A stretch of 64,000 nt of DNA from Pseudomonas rhizophila (GTDB lineage Bacteria; Pseudomonadota; Gammaproteobacteria; Pseudomonadales; Pseudomonadaceae), in the NCBI RefSeq assembly GCF_003033885.1, contig NZ_CP024081.1, forward strand, positions 2,725,462 to 2,789,461, given 5' to 3'. Shown here one piece after another: positions 62,446 through 64,000 of this stretch. Each line of letters starts with the position of its first letter. The stretch's first letter is position 1. A model generated the notes under the pieces. It was not told the DNA's origin. It worked only from the letters and a program-made list of their open reading frames with translations, and searched no databases. A program made the position numbers and the translations under genes.

Positions 62446-62520
62446 ATCGCGAACAGGTTCGCTCCCACAAGGTTTCTGCGGCGGTGCATACCACCGGGTG
62501 GGAGCGAGCCTGCTCGCGAT
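62446..62520. repeat. REP doublet between the peptidase and the NAGGN synthetase
   Basis: ATCGCGAACAGGTTCGCTCC (62446-62465, extended to 62468) and the inverted GTGGGAGCGAGCCTGCTCGC copy (62498-62520), with two mismatches between the arms. It may set the relative amounts of the two mRNA parts. Confidence 0.85.
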
Positions 62521-62544
62521 GAGGCCCGCCCAGGCACTACACCT

Positions 62545-64000
62545 CTATTGGGCCACCGCCTGACTATGGGGAAACAATAAATCCACAAAGCGTTCGGCAG
62601 TGGGTTGCGGTTCGTGGTTGGCCAGGCCGGCGCGTTCGTTGGCTTCAATGAACACGTATTCGGGCTGATCGGCCGCCGGCACTAACAGGTCGAGGCCAAC
62701 CATGGGAATATCCAAGGCCCGCGCGGCGCGTATCGCAGCTTCAGTCAGGGTCGGATGGAGGATGCTCGTGACATCTTCCAGCACGCCGCCCGTATGAAGG
62801 TTCGCCGTACGCCGTACGAACAGGTGTTTGCCGGCGGGCAGCACACTGTCGTAGTCATAGCCTGCCGCGCTCAATGTGCGTTGGGTCTCGGCGTCCATGG
62901 GAATCTTGCTTTCACCCCCCGTGGCCGCCTGTCGGCGGCGGCTTTGGGCTTCGATCAGCGCGCCGATGGTGTGCCGACCGTCGCCGATCACCTCCGCTGG
63001 CCGCCGGATCGCGGCCGCCACCACTTCAAAGCCAATCACCAGTACGCGCAGGTCCAGGCCCTCGTGGAAGCTCTCCAGCAGCACCCGGCTGTCAAACTGG
63101 CGGGCCGTTTCAATCGCGCTCTGCACCTCTTCAATCGTGCGTAGATCCACCGCGACACCCTGGCCCTGTTCACCGTCCAGTGGCTTGACCACTACCCGTT
63201 CATGCTCATCGAGAAAGGCCAGGTTGTCATCGGCGTTGCCAGCCAACTGTTGGGCCGGCAAGTCCAAGCCGGCGTTTTTCAGCACTTTGTGGGTCAGGCT
63301 TTTGTTCTGGCACAGGGTCATGCTGATAGCGCTGGTCAGGTCGCTGAGGGATTCACGGCACCTGATCCGGCGGCTGCCGTGGACCAGGGTAAACAATCCA
63401 CCTTCGGCGTCGTCCACCTGGACTTCGATGCCCCGGCGGTGAGCCTCTTCGACAATGATGCGCGCATAAGGATTGAACTGCGCCTCGGGGCCCGGCCCCA
63501 GGAACAACGGCTGATTGATGCAGTTCTTGCGTTTGATGGCGAACGTCGAAAGATTGCGGAAGCCGAGCTTGGCGTAGAGACTTTTCGCCAGGCGATTGTC
63601 GTGCAGCACCGAAAGGTCCAGGTAACTCAGGCCCCGGCTCATGAAGTGCTCGATGAGGTGGCGCACCAGGACCTCCCCGACACCGGGCCGCGAGCACTGC
63701 GGATCCACGGCCAGGCACCAGAGGCTGCTGCCGTTTTCCGGGTCGTTGAAGGCTTTCTGGTGATTCAGGCCCATGACGCTGCCGATCACCGCGCCGGTGT
63801 CATCATCTTCGGCCAGCCAGTAGACCGGCCCGCCCTCATGGCGCGGCGTGAGTCGTTGCGGATCGATGGGCAACATGCCCCGGGCCTGATACAGCAGGTT
63901 GATCGCCTGCCAGTCGGCGTCGCTCTGGGCCCGGCGAATCCGGAAACCGCGAAATACCCGGGTGGCCTGGCGATAGTCGCTGAACCACAGGCGCAAGGTG
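62545..64000 (-). CDS. ngg: N-acetylglutaminylglutamine synthetase (5' end beyond the window)
   Basis: About 485 C-terminal residues are visible; the frame stays open to the window edge, so the true start is outside (family length about 580; TTG 63996 is internal). A GNAT domain comes first (FRIRRAQSDADWQAINLLYQ; CLAVDPQCSRPGVGEVLVRH) and then an ATP-grasp domain (RVVVKPLDGEQGQGVAVDL; the metal-binding YVFIEANERAGLANHEPQ). It joins two glutamines and acetylates the product to make the osmolyte N-acetylglutaminylglutamine, which an amidotransferase, expected upstream, converts to the amide. Confidence 0.9.
   Translation of the reverse strand, partial: TLRLWFSDYRQATRVFRGFRIRRAQSDADWQAINLLYQARGMLPIDPQRLTPRHEGGPVYWLAEDDDTGAVIGSVMGLNHQKAFNDPENGSSLWCLAVDPQCSRPGVGEVLVRHLIEHFMSRGLSYLDLSVLHDNRLAKSLYAKLGFRNLSTFAIKRKNCINQPLFLGPGPEAQFNPYARIIVEEAHRRGIEVQVDDAEGGLFTLVHGSRRIRCRESLSDLTSAISMTLCQNKSLTHKVLKNAGLDLPAQQLAGNADDNLAFLDEHERVVVKPLDGEQGQGVAVDLRTIEEVQSAIETARQFDSRVLLESFHEGLDLRVLVIGFEVVAAAIRRPAEVIGDGRHTIGALIEAQSRRRQAATGGESKIPMDAETQRTLSAAGYDYDSVLPAGKHLFVRRTANLHTGGVLEDVTSILHPTLTEAAIRAARALDIPMVGLDLLVPAADQPEYVFIEANERAGLANHEPQPTAERFVDLLFPHSQAVAQ

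Noticed and set aside
1..64000. tRNA, rRNA, insertion sequences, prophage or att sites
   Set aside because: No tRNA cloverleaf, rRNA stretch, transposase or integrase was recognised; gene order is continuous and codon use uniform.

Overview
This window is a chromosomal stretch of a GC-rich gammaproteobacterium, almost certainly a Pseudomonas of the P. fluorescens group. The reasons are the FleQ/FleSR/FliA/FleN regulatory set, the Pseudomonas-type flagellar and chemotaxis gene order, a cytochrome c maturation (ccm) operon directly behind it, an HsbA-HsbR-HptB phosphorelay, an N-acetylglutaminylglutamine amide (NAGGN) osmolyte locus, and REP doublets built on GTGGGAGCGRGCYTGCTCGCGA-type and GTGGCGAGGGGATTTATC-type cores. 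Identification is from reading the sequence and protein motifs only; no database search was run.

Layout. (1) 1-6875: flagellin glycosylation island on the + strand: pseC (5' end outside the window), pseF, a pseG-pseH fusion, pseI, a ketoacyl-ACP synthase III, a Maf-type flagellin glycosyltransferase and an unrecognised 89-residue protein. (2) 7129-10774: filament genes fliC, flaG, fliD, fliS and a fliT-like chaperone, with sigma-28 promoters before fliC and fliS. (3) 10944-15133: master regulator fleQ, then fleS-fleR behind a sigma-54 promoter. (4) 15349-23734: fliEFGHIJ, then hsbA-hsbR-hptB. (5) 23823-30830: fliK and fliLMNOPQR-flhB, each unit behind its own sigma-54 promoter. (6) 31012-36190: flhA, flhF, fleN, fliA. 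(7) 36357-45396: cheY, cheZ, cheA, cheB, motC, motD, parC, parP, cheW and a DUF2802 protein. (8) 45667-47579, - strand: an FlhB C-domain-like protein and a second FliK-like protein. (9) 47779-54741: ccmABCDEFGHI, tightly overlapping, then a small lipoprotein. (10) 55331-64000: speE, an LtaS-like sulfatase, a 50-residue DUF3309 membrane protein, an SDR, a YnfA-type protein, a CsrA/RsmA paralogue, a YheU protein, and on the - strand the NAGGN M42 peptidase and the start-truncated NAGGN synthetase.

How it works together. FleQ with sigma-54 starts the hierarchy. Sites with exact GG-N10-GC geometry stand before fleSR, fliE, fliK, fliL and flhA, with weaker ones before fliD and cheY. FleN and FlhF set flagellar number and place. 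FliA (sigma-28) serves fliC, fliS and perhaps cheA and parP. The export gate (FliOPQR-FlhAB), ATPase (FliHIJ), rotor/switch (FliFGMN) and MotCD stator are powered and steered by the Che proteins; ParC-ParP probably park the array at the pole. The Pse enzymes make CMP-pseudaminic acid for FliC. The Ccm operon matures c-type cytochromes and is unrelated to motility apart from position.

Nothing here is a clearly undescribed system. The best leads are the uncharacterised gene between maf and fliC, the acyl-transfer step implied by the KAS III gene, the paired FliK2/FlhB-C-like genes, the repeated helical motif in the CheA linker, a C8 tract in fliD, a 28-codon ORF between flhF and fleN, and a divergent CsrA paralogue.
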